64,000 bases of DNA from Nakaseomyces glabratus (Eukaryota > Ascomycota > Saccharomycetes > Saccharomycetales > Saccharomycetaceae): positions 186,001-250,000 of the forward strand of contig NC_088962.1 of assembly GCF_010111755.1 (NCBI RefSeq), read 5' to 3'. Positions within the stretch are counted from its first letter, which is position 1; the number at the start of each line of letters is the position of its first letter. The position numbers and the translations under genes were made by a program. Under the pieces are notes generated by a model. That model was not told the origin of the DNA. It worked only from the letters and a program-made list of their open reading frames with translations, and searched no databases. Below are positions 34,050 to 45,300 of this stretch, piece after piece.

Positions 34050-34797
34050 ACAGCATTCAAAGATGAATAATTTCTAGTATTTTTGCTTTATTTTTCATGA
34101 TTATTGATAAGGTACTAGGTATCTTTTGCTTATCACGCTGAATTAGCTCTATATACTAACTATATACATATAAGAAAAGAATATAAAAATATAAAAAAAT
34201 CAAAAAAAATCATTTAAATATTAGGAAGATGATCTAACTAAAGGTTTCTAGTTATCTCTTATCAGTTGTTTTTGGTTTTTAACGTCGTTTGGGTTTTGAG
34301 ATTGATACTATCCCTAGATGTACTGATATTTTACTATACCAAATGCTCATAAAGCCCTGACACAAATCAGTGATTTGTTATATATTGAAATCGTCAGTAG
34401 TTTGAGAGGTACAATTAAATGTAAGGATACAAACAAACAGATGTTACAATATTATCGCTGAGACATCCATGTAGGTAATTCAATGGTTGAAAATTATGAG
34501 AAGTGAAAATTCAGCCCCACCTATACAATAAAAAGCGCAACATTTTCACTTTTCTTCATTGTGAACTGTTTAGAATCATGAACTTCATATAGTCATAAAA
34601 GTTACTATAATTTTTCTATATAGCGTATGACCGATAGGCATCGCCTGAGCAAGTTCGCTATCCATAGCTCGACAAATTCCCCTTACACGGGTTAAAAAAA
34701 AATAAAACTACTAAACAAAACTTAGGTATAAATAAGTCCGATTGAATTAGCTACTATATACACAGCTAGAACATAAATCATACGAGAATATTGAAGA
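34050..34797. other. MT-II 3' flank and VPS24 promoter
   Basis: AT-rich spacer. The first part, with TATATACATATAAG-like efficiency elements and A-rich runs near 34160-34210, should be the MT-II 3' end. The rest is the VPS24 promoter. No coding frame is seen. Confidence 0.6.
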
Positions 34798-35472
34798 ATG
34801 GACTACGTGAAAACAGCAATATGGGGACCAGATGTGAAGGAACAACAGAGGAATATTAAGTCACTTTTGAGGAAGAACTCGAGGCAAATAGATAAGTCGC
34901 TTCGAGAGTTGAGTGCTCTCCAGAACAAAACGCAATCGTTGATCAAGAAGTCCGCTAAAAAGAACGATGTCAGGAATGTACGTTTATATGCCAAAGAACT
35001 TTATCATATAAATAAGCAATATTCCAGAATGTATACCTCTAAAGCGCAGTTGGAATCTGTAAGTATGAAAATTGATGAGGCATTTCGGATGAGAACGTTA
35101 TCTAATCAGATGGCAAGCAGTACGGGTTTGATGATGGAAGTTAATTCCCTAGTGAGATTACCACAACTTCAAGGTACTATGATCGAGCTAGAGAAAGAGT
35201 TGATGAAATCAGGGATAATAAGCGAAATGATTGATGAAACGATGGAGTCTATCGGAGACACAGATGAACTCAATGATGAAGTTGATGAAGAAGTTAATAA
35301 GATTGTTGAACAATACACTTCTGAGAAACTCGCCAAGGTGGAGAATGTGCCAACTACTGAATTGCCTAAAAGTGAGCAAGAAGAGCAAGAAGTGCCCGAA
35401 GAAGAGATTGAGGATGAAGCTGATAAAATGCTAAATGATATGAGGGATCGTCTGAGGGCGCTTCAGAATTAG
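34798..35472 (+). CDS. VPS24: ESCRT-III subunit Vps24
   Basis: This ESCRT-III core subunit works with Vps2 to cap and remodel Snf7 filaments on endosomes during multivesicular-body formation. It has 224 residues, the same as in S. cerevisiae, and the start MDYVKTAIWGPDVKEQQR is nearly identical, fixing the ATG. It has a basic helical N-terminal core (helices 1-2 about residues 10-100), then LVRLPQLQGTMIELEKELMKSGIISEMIDETMES, then an acidic autoinhibitory region. The C-terminal MIM1-like helix (DKMLNDMRDRLRALQN) binds the MIT domain of Vps4. Frames on both strands overlapping it are shadows. Confidence 0.97.
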   Translation: MDYVKTAIWGPDVKEQQRNIKSLLRKNSRQIDKSLRELSALQNKTQSLIKKSAKKNDVRNVRLYAKELYHINKQYSRMYTSKAQLESVSMKIDEAFRMRTLSNQMASSTGLMMEVNSLVRLPQLQGTMIELEKELMKSGIISEMIDETMESIGDTDELNDEVDEEVNKIVEQYTSEKLAKVENVPTTELPKSEQEEQEVPEEEIEDEADKMLNDMRDRLRALQN

Positions 35473-35698
35473 TTGCATATGATTTCGCCGAAATCTCGCA
35501 CACGAGTCCCAAACCATGGATTAGTAAGAACTGCATTAACTATATAATTAAAAATGGGAACTATGTACAATAAGCGGATAATAAATACGAGTTAAAGCTA
35601 CGCATTCTCAAAATCTAAGCATTAGTCATAGATGTCTCTGCATAGATGATAATACATATAGGCACTCGACTCTACAATAATATTTTTGGATGTTGATG

Positions 35699-36490
35699 TT
35701 AGCTGGCGCTTGCTGGTGCAGTTGTGCCATCATTTTCGTCCTTGGACTGTAATTTCTTTTCTAACTTGTCGAATTCTTTCAAAGCAATCTCTTGTTCAGG
35801 GTCCATCATTTGGATCACTTCCTTGACTTCATCCACGTAGTGCTTTAACATAGATTCAATACCATACTTCAATGTGACCTCACTGGATGAACAGGAAGTG
35901 CATGCACCTTGCAGTTTCAAATAAACAGTACCAGATTCGGGGTCCCATCCTCTGAAATCTATATCACCACCATCTTCTAAAATAGCAGGTCTAATTCTAG
36001 TTTCTATTAGTTCCTCTATTAGTTCTTTTATTTCTTCATCTTCTTCTGTCAAATCAAATTTCATCTCATTTATTTGATATCCAGCTTCATTATCTTCTTT
36101 AATGGCGTGAAACTCATCAGAAATAACATTCTTGCCTGAGGCCAATTGTTGAGTAAGCAAGTCTATCACATCAGATTGAATTTGAGCCCATGGTACTTGG
36201 CTGTCCTTGTTGACTGTAAGAAAATCATCACCGATCATAAGAGATTCCACGCCGGGACACTGTGCAAAAATCTTGGATGCTAGATCAGAATGACTTATTA
36301 GGTTTTGGTCTGTATTTTTGATGACGATACTCTTACTGCCTCTGGTCTGCAAGAGCTCATTGTCTTTGTTGAGGAACTTCAAAGCATTTTCGTTAGGTGT
36401 AGTTAAAGTTTGAATGGTAATCAACCTTCTCCAAGTAACTGATCTCAGAGGACTGCTAACACATTTGTTCATCAATCTGTTCGTAATCAT
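35699..36490 (-). CDS. NFU1: Mitochondrial Fe-S carrier protein Nfu1
   Basis: This protein of the mitochondrial matrix takes part in late iron-sulfur cluster delivery, especially 4Fe-4S clusters for lipoate synthase and respiratory enzymes. It has 263 residues (256 in S. cerevisiae). The N-terminus (MITNRLMNKCVSSPLRSVTWRR) is basic and Ser/Arg-rich, as expected of a mitochondrial presequence. The Nfu N-terminal domain begins about residue 28 (TPNENALKFL). The NifU-like C-terminal domain carries the cluster-binding CxxC as C197 and C200 (GACTSCSSSEVTLKYG). The C-terminal tail is charged. Its gene is convergent with VPS24 and divergent from PTM1. Confidence 0.96.
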   Translation of the reverse strand: MITNRLMNKCVSSPLRSVTWRRLITIQTLTTPNENALKFLNKDNELLQTRGSKSIVIKNTDQNLISHSDLASKIFAQCPGVESLMIGDDFLTVNKDSQVPWAQIQSDVIDLLTQQLASGKNVISDEFHAIKEDNEAGYQINEMKFDLTEEDEEIKELIEELIETRIRPAILEDGGDIDFRGWDPESGTVYLKLQGACTSCSSSEVTLKYGIESMLKHYVDEVKEVIQMMDPEQEIALKEFDKLEKKLQSKDENDGTTAPASAS

Positions 36491-37832
36491 AGTTAATTGT
36501 TTGATTCTTTAATGTTTGTATAATATCTCTACTGCTCACCTTTGGTATTGGCAGTTTTCAAACCTAACGTAATATTGCTTACCTTTTATTTGATGTTGCG
36601 CAGAACTAGCAGGTCAAATATATTCATATAATAGTTGACACGCTTATATAGGGAAGGTTGCAATGAATTTTATACACAAACAAGAAAAGTCATTATTAAT
36701 TTCAAGAGTCTATTTGTACTCATCTTTCACTGCTCAGACCTTACTTTTATTCTCGTTTTTTGTGTTGTTTAGACATCATTTCTTCCAGCTTGCTGTCATT
36801 ACATTAGTCAGCTTGTTCTAAAGTAGAGTTACAGAAGACTTATAGTAGACTTTACAATATTTAAGAGAAAACTATATATTCCATGGGAATTTGTTAGAAA
36901 ATATTACTACTGACTCACTTGAGTAGTCAGTGGCTATCTTCAGTAGCTGCTACCAGAAAAAATATATATAGGATTGATTACTTATACTTGAAATTATAGT
37001 GTTCACTAAGCAATTAAATGATAGCACTCATTCTCTAACCTCCATTTCCTAACAACTTTTAGTAAGTATACATATTCTAGCTTGTTCAAGCAATATTCCT
37101 GTATCTTACTGCAATAGAATAAACTATACTTGTAACAAATAGGAAGTGTTTACACTGGCCAACAGTTGAGAGCGAGAATGATATATTCACAGAGTGGCCA
37201 AAACGTTAATTTTACTTCAATATCTATAATTCATAGTCACACTGTACCATAAAAAGATACGAAAAGAAATTTATTCTATTAATCTTAATAACAGTAATTG
37301 AATATAAATCGAAATGTGTCTATCAAGTTATGGGACGACAACTTATGATTCCAGCAAACAATTTACTTATATGATAACTACACAAGCTTAACCTCGTCCA
37401 CAGTATAGCTATGCAATGGCTCTAACTAACTCCTTTTCTTTCATTAGAATGTTACCCGGCTTCAATATTTTAATTTCGAGGCGAATTTCACAATCTTAGA
37501 AAATGTAATCTTGCGTTAGATTTTTTCCTTTAAATTGTGCAGTTCTACCAATGATAGTACTTTTGCACCAGATTATTCTTACTCTTAGACTTACAAAGAA
37601 TAGTTACTTTAGAGCATTTCGTGGCAATTTTATAATTGCAGTTGTTTTTGTTGAAAAGGAAAGATAAACCAGAAGGAAGTAAGTCATTTTCAAGCTGGTC
37701 CCCTTTTAAAGTAATACCTGGACAATACGTTAAATTATAATTCGTTTTGACATTAGCTGAGGAGGAAAGAACAAGGGAAATTTTTGCTTCTAAGAGAAAG
37801 TTGAGATACGGTACACTTTTCGAGAAGGTAAA
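36491..37832. other. Divergent NFU1/PTM1 intergenic region
   Basis: About 1.3 kb of AT-rich DNA shared as the promoter of NFU1 and PTM1. It contains only short frames and no RNA gene I can recognise. Confidence 0.6.
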
Positions 37833-39389
37833 ATGTTTGCACATAAGTTTTTACTGGTGTTTCTGGTACAGCTACTGTCGGCGGTCCTGGCAAATAAAGA
37901 GACAATAGGCCACAAGTATGAACAAGTATGTTCTGGTATGTACTCAAAGCAGGATTTCCATGGCAAAGTGGATCCGTTTATCTCGTTTGACTTAAAAAAG
38001 TTCAGCAGTAACTTCGATGATGATACAATTGTCGTGGTCATTTATGATTTCCAAGATTATCAACACATTGGTGTGTATGAAGGTGACAGTCCATACAAGA
38101 CTTATATCTGTGATGATGCCGCGGTGGAGAGAGGTGTCTGTGAAGAAGAGCATCTAAATGAATTCATAATCAAAGACACCATATATGATCCTGAAACTGG
38201 CGAAAACCAAAGTATGAAGAACAGTGTCATGACTTTCTCCCAATCTACTACTGGCCTTCATGATACAAAATACTCTGTTGTTAAGACTGGGTTTTACTGT
38301 GTTATGGCAAGACCGCTGTATTATGACTCAGAAAACTATAAGTCATCTAAATATGCTGCAGAGGTTAACTTCAGGAACTCATATGGTCAACTTGCCGGTG
38401 CAGAAATCAATAAATTGCCAATGTATGGATTGCTAGCCATTGCCTATGGTGTTGCTATGGCATTATACTCCTTTGCTTTCTGGAAGCATAAGCATGAGCT
38501 TTTGCCATTACAAAAGTACCTGCTTGCCTTCTTCGTATTTTTGACCACAGAGAATATTTTTGTTTGGGCTTATTATGATATCGTTAACCAAAAGGGGATT
38601 ACTGCAGGAACTACAGTATACATGGTATTCTTGTCAATAATGTCAGCTGGTAAAGCCACCTTCTCCTTTTTCTTACTTTTGATTGTGGCTTTAGGTTATG
38701 GTATAGTGTATCCTAAACTGAACAAATCGTTGATGAGAAAATGCCAATTTTACACCATATTTTCCTTTGCTCTTTGTGTTGCTTTCTTGATCCATAGCTA
38801 CACTGTTGATATCGAGGATCCAACGCCATTTATTATGATAACATTTATCCCATTCTTACTGTCAATGGTCGTTTTCTATTTCCTAATTATCAGAGCAATG
38901 AGTAAGACAACCCAATATTTGAAAGAACAAAGACAAGTGGTAAAACTGAAAATGTACAGAAACTTATTGCTAGTTATATGGTGTTCATTCATCATCTTAT
39001 CAGCAGGCATTGTTGTATCATCCGTTTTCTACTTGGGAATGAACACCATAGAAATGATCGAAAGAGACTGGCGTACAAGATTCTTCTTCACCGATTTCTG
39101 GCCATCATTGGTATATTTTGTGGTTTTCTGTGCTATTGCTTTTATGTGGAGACCAACGGACACTAGTTACATGTTGGCAGCTTCCCAACAACTACCGACT
39201 GACCCAGAAAACGTTGCTGATTTTGACTTAGGAGATTTGCAATCATTTGAGGATGATAACGAGGACCTGGACAACAACTTAGTCGACGACATAAGTATAA
39301 TCACTGAAGAAGAGGTACCATCCAATTTCAGAGATGCTAATAATACTAACAACACCAACGATGACTCTGATTCAACAAACAAACCTTAA
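37833..39389 (+). CDS. PTM1: Golgi seven-transmembrane protein Ptm1
   Basis: A membrane protein of the LU7TM/GOST family, found in Golgi and transport vesicles in S. cerevisiae; its exact role is not settled. It has 518 residues. A signal peptide occupies about residues 1-20 ([20 protein letters not shown]). A luminal domain with paired Cys runs to about residue 190. Seven membrane spans run from about 195 ([20 protein letters not shown]) to 440 ([13 protein letters not shown]), with the family sequences [14 protein letters not shown] and [15 protein letters not shown]. The cytosolic tail is acidic and ends in an Asn/Thr/Asp-rich stretch. The gene order matches YKL039W. Confidence 0.95.
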   Translation: MFAHKFLLVFLVQLLSAVLANKETIGHKYEQVCSGMYSKQDFHGKVDPFISFDLKKFSSNFDDDTIVVVIYDFQDYQHIGVYEGDSPYKTYICDDAAVERGVCEEEHLNEFIIKDTIYDPETGENQSMKNSVMTFSQSTTGLHDTKYSVVKTGFYCVMARPLYYDSENYKSSKYAAEVNFRNSYGQLAGAEINKLPMYGLLAIAYGVAMALYSFAFWKHKHELLPLQKYLLAFFVFLTTENIFVWAYYDIVNQKGITAGTTVYMVFLSIMSAGKATFSFFLLLIVALGYGIVYPKLNKSLMRKCQFYTIFSFALCVAFLIHSYTVDIEDPTPFIMITFIPFLLSMVVFYFLIIRAMSKTTQYLKEQRQVVKLKMYRNLLLVIWCSFIILSAGIVVSSVFYLGMNTIEMIERDWRTRFFFTDFWPSLVYFVVFCAIAFMWRPTDTSYMLAASQQLPTDPENVADFDLGDLQSFEDDNEDLDNNLVDDISIITEEEVPSNFRDANNTNNTNDDSDSTNKP

Positions 39390-40211
39390 ATTGACTCAAA
39401 GTTATAGACTGGTAAACAAAATCTAGGCCAGTTCTGTCTAGCCAATGGAATAGGCTGTTAATTAAGGACAATAAAAGTCAATTCCATTTGTCATTATGTA
39501 TTTTATTCTACAGTACAGTCTAACCTACTCCCAGACTATTCACCAAAGAAATTGTATATATTAAGTATTCTACAATACATTAGTTACACATTCAAATGCT
39601 CCTAGAGCTATATGACCTAAATTGAAACTAGTGCCGAGCTAATTATTATGCCCTATACCCTCCAGTTGTGATATACGGGTAACTTTCGATCTCGACTTTT
39701 ACAGTCACGTACAAAATTATTCATATCTGATATGATTTTGCCTGTTATAAAAAGCTCTGCGAAGCTTTAAAAATTTTCCTTTGCTTCCGCTTATAATCGG
39801 TGTATTCCTCAAATTCGAACTATCCAATTCCCTCTTAAATGAAATATAAGAGTGGATATGCAGACTCCATTGGTGGTATTATAAGAATGCCTTCTAAGCG
39901 GTGCTGTATAATTACCAAATAGCTGGCAAGCCAACTGAGTGGACTTATCAGAAGATAGGCACATGTTCGATGACGATAGAGATACTTTAACATAGGTAAG
40001 ACATCGAACACGTTTCCTCACTTGGTCGTGCTTTGGCATTACTTGAAAACAGGCAGTGTGTGAAATAAGAAATGTTTATGATGATAACGTCATCAAAAGA
40101 TGACAATTTATTGCTATAAACCCAGCTCTTCGATTCGTTTCATCTCTTCAGGAGAAGTAACAGACATGAGACCAATAGTTTATATCTGATATATCTTTCT
40201 ACACACACATC

Positions 40212-40245
40212 CTGTAGTACCCTCACACTGTAGTACCCTGTAGTA
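40212..40245. repeat. Direct repeat of CTGTAGTACCCT
   Basis: CTGTAGTACCCT occurs at 40212-40223 and 40228-40239, and its first eight bases return at 40238-40245. Confidence 0.85.
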
Positions 40246-40408
40246 AATGGGCAAAAGCAGACAATGCTGCCCTCATTGTAGAGAGCTCCTGCTGTCTCGG
40301 CAAACCCATAGCCGAACTTCAACAGGATCGAACACTGCACTAGCCAGAGTTACTGCAGAGGTGTTTCACGGCTCACCGACAAACACTCAAACGCTCAAAT
40401 AAGTTAGG

Positions 40409-40427
40409 CCGGGTAGACTTTACCCGG
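40409..40427. promoter_or_regulatory. Inverted repeat CCGGGTA-N5-TACCCGG
   Basis: A perfect 7-bp inverted repeat around a 5-base spacer, in the RGT1 upstream region. The CGG half-sites recall binding sites of zinc-cluster dimers; a short hairpin is the alternative. The binding factor is unknown. Confidence 0.5.
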
Positions 40428-40576
40428 ATCTAGTCCAGTTTGGTAATTGCGGATCTGAATGCTCCCATCGATTTCATTGGTGTTAGTGGATTATCTCAGC
40501 AATATGAGGAATACAGAATCAGAAAATTACGTATAGTTCGCTGCGGACAGGATTTTTTCTTGAATGTTTTGCTACG

Positions 40577-40616
40577 ATATATTTATAGGACAATATATTT
40601 ATAGGGCAATATATTT
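40577..40616. repeat. 16-bp AT-rich tandem repeat, 2.5 copies
   Basis: ATATATTTATAGGACA (40577-40592) is followed by a near-identical copy ending GGGCA (40593-40608) and then half a unit. Confidence 0.85.
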
Positions 40617-42382
40617 TTCTCTTTCCTTGTTACAGTGCTGAAAAGGATCTCCGGACGAATAATGGGTCCCTCTGCTTAGTGAACAGAGGTTGGGAGGATG
40701 TGTAAACAATGGAAGCGAGGAAGCCGCAGGAGCAGAGAAAAGCAGGAGTAACGCGGAGAATGAGGTGCAGGTGTTGGGAAAAGGACCCTCTACGATCATT
40801 CACTATATATCACTAGCACTTGCGTCTGGGAAGCGATGGAGGGACTGGATGACCTTTTGATGCTCAGACGGCTACAGGGTACAGGCTTAACGCTAAGGAG
40901 AAAGGCAGGACAGCTAACACAGAAGCTAACGTGGTTTCCTATTTTCTCTTCGTTGCTGCGGTGTCTTGTCTGAGAATTACAGTTTCATCAATAGCTGTGG
41001 GGGGGAGGACAGAGGGAAGGGGGAATACACAAGAAGTTGTGAAACAGCCATAGACAAGTGTGTAGTGGAAAATGCTGGCATTATGATTCGTGCGCCAACT
41101 TCATTGCAGTCTCCTAGGGGGGGGGGTTCTGCCCTTTTCCTATATGTGTGTACCTGAGTTTCCAATAGGACCCAGTAGATTAGCTCTAGCTGTGTTAGTG
41201 ATACAATAGATATGGCCCGCTAGAGGCCAGCTCGCCCTGCACAGCTTATATTGCAGCACCGCCAAGCAGTAGTAAATGAGGCCCATGAAAGGGGGGGCTG
41301 CTGATGTGCCAATAGTAGAGTTTGAGGCGGGAACCTGTAGCTTTGTGTGTTTGGAGTAGGGAACTAAGTGGGCGACGTTGTGAGATACTTGGATCAGACA
41401 CTTCTGCCATACTTTGTACCCCCATTAATATCGATTGATATCCGAGCCAAAGCAAATAAAAACTAACATACACTACTTATATTGTTTCAACAGAAGATAC
41501 TAATTGTTATCGGTGTTGTAACTTCTTCACTATCTCTTGCAAACAGCGTACTGTATACACCTTTGTTTAGCCATTTCTTCGCAATTTTCAGGTCCTTAGG
41601 GGCATTCTCTCAGCATAAATTTGTACGCTTCATCGTCTGAGGCACCCCCGGGAACAAAAAAATCAAATTTTCATCCTGAAGGAAGCAACGATCGGAGTGG
41701 GCATCAGGGAAGAAGAGAAGCCAAAGAGAGAAGGAAAGAAAGAAAAATTAAGAATAATAAGATCTAAAATTTGAGAACTCTACGCAACGCTTTGATAATA
41801 CTTACTTACTATTGGAATAACTACGATAACCTTAACTCATTTACAGAAGATACATTGCTAAAAGCAGTACTTCTCGCATAACCACGAACTCCCTCTCGAT
41901 AATCGACATTTGGTGTGTGTCTGTGATATTATCAGACCTTCTTTTTACCTCGGATATATACCATCAACTTGTATGGATATTACATTTTGTGACACACCTT
42001 TTCATATAATTATTAGAAACTTGAAAGGGCAGGAGGCTTTTACAGTTTGAGATTTCAATATAACCGATCTATGCGAAGCGATATCAATTGAGAGAGATAC
42101 ATCGGTTTGAAATCAAAGGACTTCCCACCAAAATAAAAAAGATTCAAGAACAAGGAAGCTACAAGAAGTTACGAAATAAGTATTATTTATCTCTCTGACG
42201 CGCTTTACCTCAAAGGTTCTATTATCTTTTTCTTTTCTTTTATTTCTGATCTGCATTTGTTACCACTAATAGCGTTAGTGAAAGCCAGGTAATTTGTCAA
42301 GATAAAGATCTAATTTCTAATTATTTGCAATAACAGATTAACGTACTAAAACAATACCAATCTGGTTACACTCTAATACACT

Positions 42383-45300
42383 ATGCCACACAATAATGAT
42401 AAGAAAAGAACAAATGTATCCAGGGCATGCGATCAATGCCGTAGGAAAAAGATAAAATGTGATAGGAATCAAGAGAGAAATATCTGTACATCGTGCCAGC
42501 GCAATGGAGAAAGATGCAAGTTTGAAAGAGTACCACTGAAAAGAGGCCCTTCAAAAGGCGCACATAAGGCCTCTGATCCAGAACTAAAATTGAGCTCCAA
42601 TAAGCCTTCGAAAAGTTCACTTTTCGAGGATTCAAACTCAATAATAAGGCCGAAATCTGTTGGAGAAGATTCTAACATGGACCCACTCTCAAGACATGGC
42701 AGTAACACACCCATTTTAGATAACAATTCAAATTCTGGTATAAACGACAGGAATATGGGAGGAATTGATGATAGATTAGGTGGATCAACTGATCCTGGCA
42801 CACCATCGAGGTCTGGATCGATACTTCTGCCGCCTTTAGGCCAGTATCCTCAGCAACAAAACTATACAAACAACAGCACTTCAGCCTCCAATAATATGTT
42901 GAATTCGACAAGCTTGAATAGTACCATATTACAACAACAACAGCCGTTTTGGAAAGTTCCATACCACGAGTTTCAGAACCAGCGGCGAGGTTCCATCGAG
43001 TCACTTCAAAGTGATTTATCTGTACGGACATTCAATCCTCAAGATCAGTTAGTATACAATACCTTTCAACAGTCACCCATTGCTATGAAACACTCATCGG
43101 ATCCTACAAACTCCATACCTCCAAATACAAAATCACAACACTTAACTACTACCAGTAATATTGGTAGTGTAGTAGGAGCAAACGACTTATTATCTGGAAA
43201 TCCCAATTATTGGGGCTCAGTAAGAGCTGGTTCTTTCATACCAAACGGGGATGAAAATGATGACCAAATTCCCCAGAATTTACAAAGGAGATCAAGCTCT
43301 ATCCCTTCAATACTTCGGAATACATCGACATCAATATTGCTTAGCCAACCACAATTACCACACCCTACGAACGGGGCTGGAAGCACTTCTAACAACTTTA
43401 ATAATACAAATGATAACAGCAATCTCATAAACAACAAAGGAACTGGATCTACTGCAGGACTGGGTAATAATATAGACAATGCTGTGGGCTCCGCTAGCCC
43501 TCAAGCTCAACGCCAGTCTCAACAACTTTATTCTTATTCTCAATTCCTCAACCAATCTAAACCATATAATAACCAGAATTTTTCCTCGTTTGGCCAATTC
43601 TCAACGAATGGCTTCCAATCGAGGCATGGTTCCATCACCAGTGAAGCAATGTCACCAAGTACTGCTTTAGGGTACAACCAGAACAATTCAAACAATTTAC
43701 CTGGTGCCAATAATCCAAATATAAGCGATATTTCTTTGCTCCCGAACAAGGAATCAGATCCTAGGGTAAATGATAGTCAAAAAGTAGTCAAAACAGAAGT
43801 TTCGAACGACATTTTCCAGTTTGGCGAACAAAATCTTGCTAATACCATTGAAAGTAATGCTGACAAGTCTGAAGATAAAGTGAAATCAGGTGGTAAGAAA
43901 GGAGGAAAGGTACCGAGAAAAAGAAAAACCAAACAGGTAAAAGAATCCAATAAAAAGCTGAAGGTGAACAAAAAATCGAATTTTGATTCTGACTCTATAA
44001 ATTCACCTAAGGTTCCAACTCCTGTGCAACAAATAAAGACTGGCTTTCAATATGGGCAAATTCTGGATGTTGAGTTAATTGATCTTTATTATGAATTCAT
44101 TCATGTGGGATTCCCAGTTATTCCGTTAAACAAACAAACTCTAACAAATGATATCTTACTTGTAAATACACACCCATATTCTAATATCCATGAGGTGAAC
44201 TCATATGTAATATTATGGTTTAGGAATTCTTTAGAACTCCTTGTACGTGTTGCTCTAAAAAGGAAAAATGATTCACCATTTTTTGATAGTCACAATACAC
44301 CTGGCCCTTTGAGATCAGCGTCTGGTGACGAAAATATGGCTTTCAATGACACGCCGAAAAAGAAGGACATCACTAGTTCACATGCAGATAGCATAAGCTC
44401 TGGCGATGATAACGGAATGGCAGAGGTCCAAAGTGCTTTCATTTCTGCATTGAATGAGTGCTTTCAAAGAGTTGTAGATATTCACCCCAAGGTACGAGAA
44501 AACAAAGATCGCATCTCCCCAAAGATCAAGATTATCTATTTAACCACATTTATTTTACTAAACTACATTTTAGCACTAGTCGGATACGACAACTCATTTG
44601 TGCTCGGCATGTCTGTGACAATATTTAATGAGTTCAAACTATACAAATTATTGGTGCTGCCTTATAAGGCTATTTGTCAGGATAGCGAGTTCTCATTTAA
44701 CGCAAAGCAGTCTATCAGTCTGGATGATGATTTCATTGAGAATAAAAATATAGGCAATGGTAACGGTAACCGCACTAATGGTAGTACTCCTGGTGAACCT
44801 AATAATGATGAAGGTGAAAATGCCCTTACTAACTTTAACCCTAGTAAGGAGCAGCAGAACAGTCAAAAGGGAGGAAGCGGTGAGGGGAATGAAAACCAAG
44901 GAAATCAAATTAGATCGAAAATAGGCAAAGCTGTCAATATCGAAGAGGAAACCGAAACAAATGAAAATTATACTATCATGTTCAAACGCCTTTATATTTT
45001 GCTTACGATGTTTGACTCATTACAAAGCTGTCTCTTTGGCGGTCCTAAATTATTAAATGTCTGCATAACCAATACAACAGAAAAGTTTTTCAGTGGAACA
45101 ACAAATTCCAAATGGAACATAGAGGATAGTCTTGTGAGGGAAAAAGGTGCACTGATAAGTTTAAAGCTGGGAGAAACCTTAAGCGAGATAGCAAGTAATA
45201 GGATTATAATGAACCATTTTGATATTATTACTCTCACAAATAATAACCAGGCAAATGCTACTGATATTGTTTTCAATCTGAAAAAATTATCTAACAACAG

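Larger units (their letters stand above)
39390..42382. promoter_or_regulatory. 3.0 kb region upstream of RGT1
   Basis: No gene is seen. The stretch holds two small tandem repeats (40212-40245 and 40577-40616), a perfect 7-bp inverted repeat (40409-40427), several G tracts (about 41000, 41117-41126, 41290), and one CGGANNA match to the Rgt1 site (CGGACGA, about 40651). The final 700 bases are the AT-rich leader of RGT1. It does not contain the small AIM26-type frames found near RGT1 in S. cerevisiae. Confidence 0.6.
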
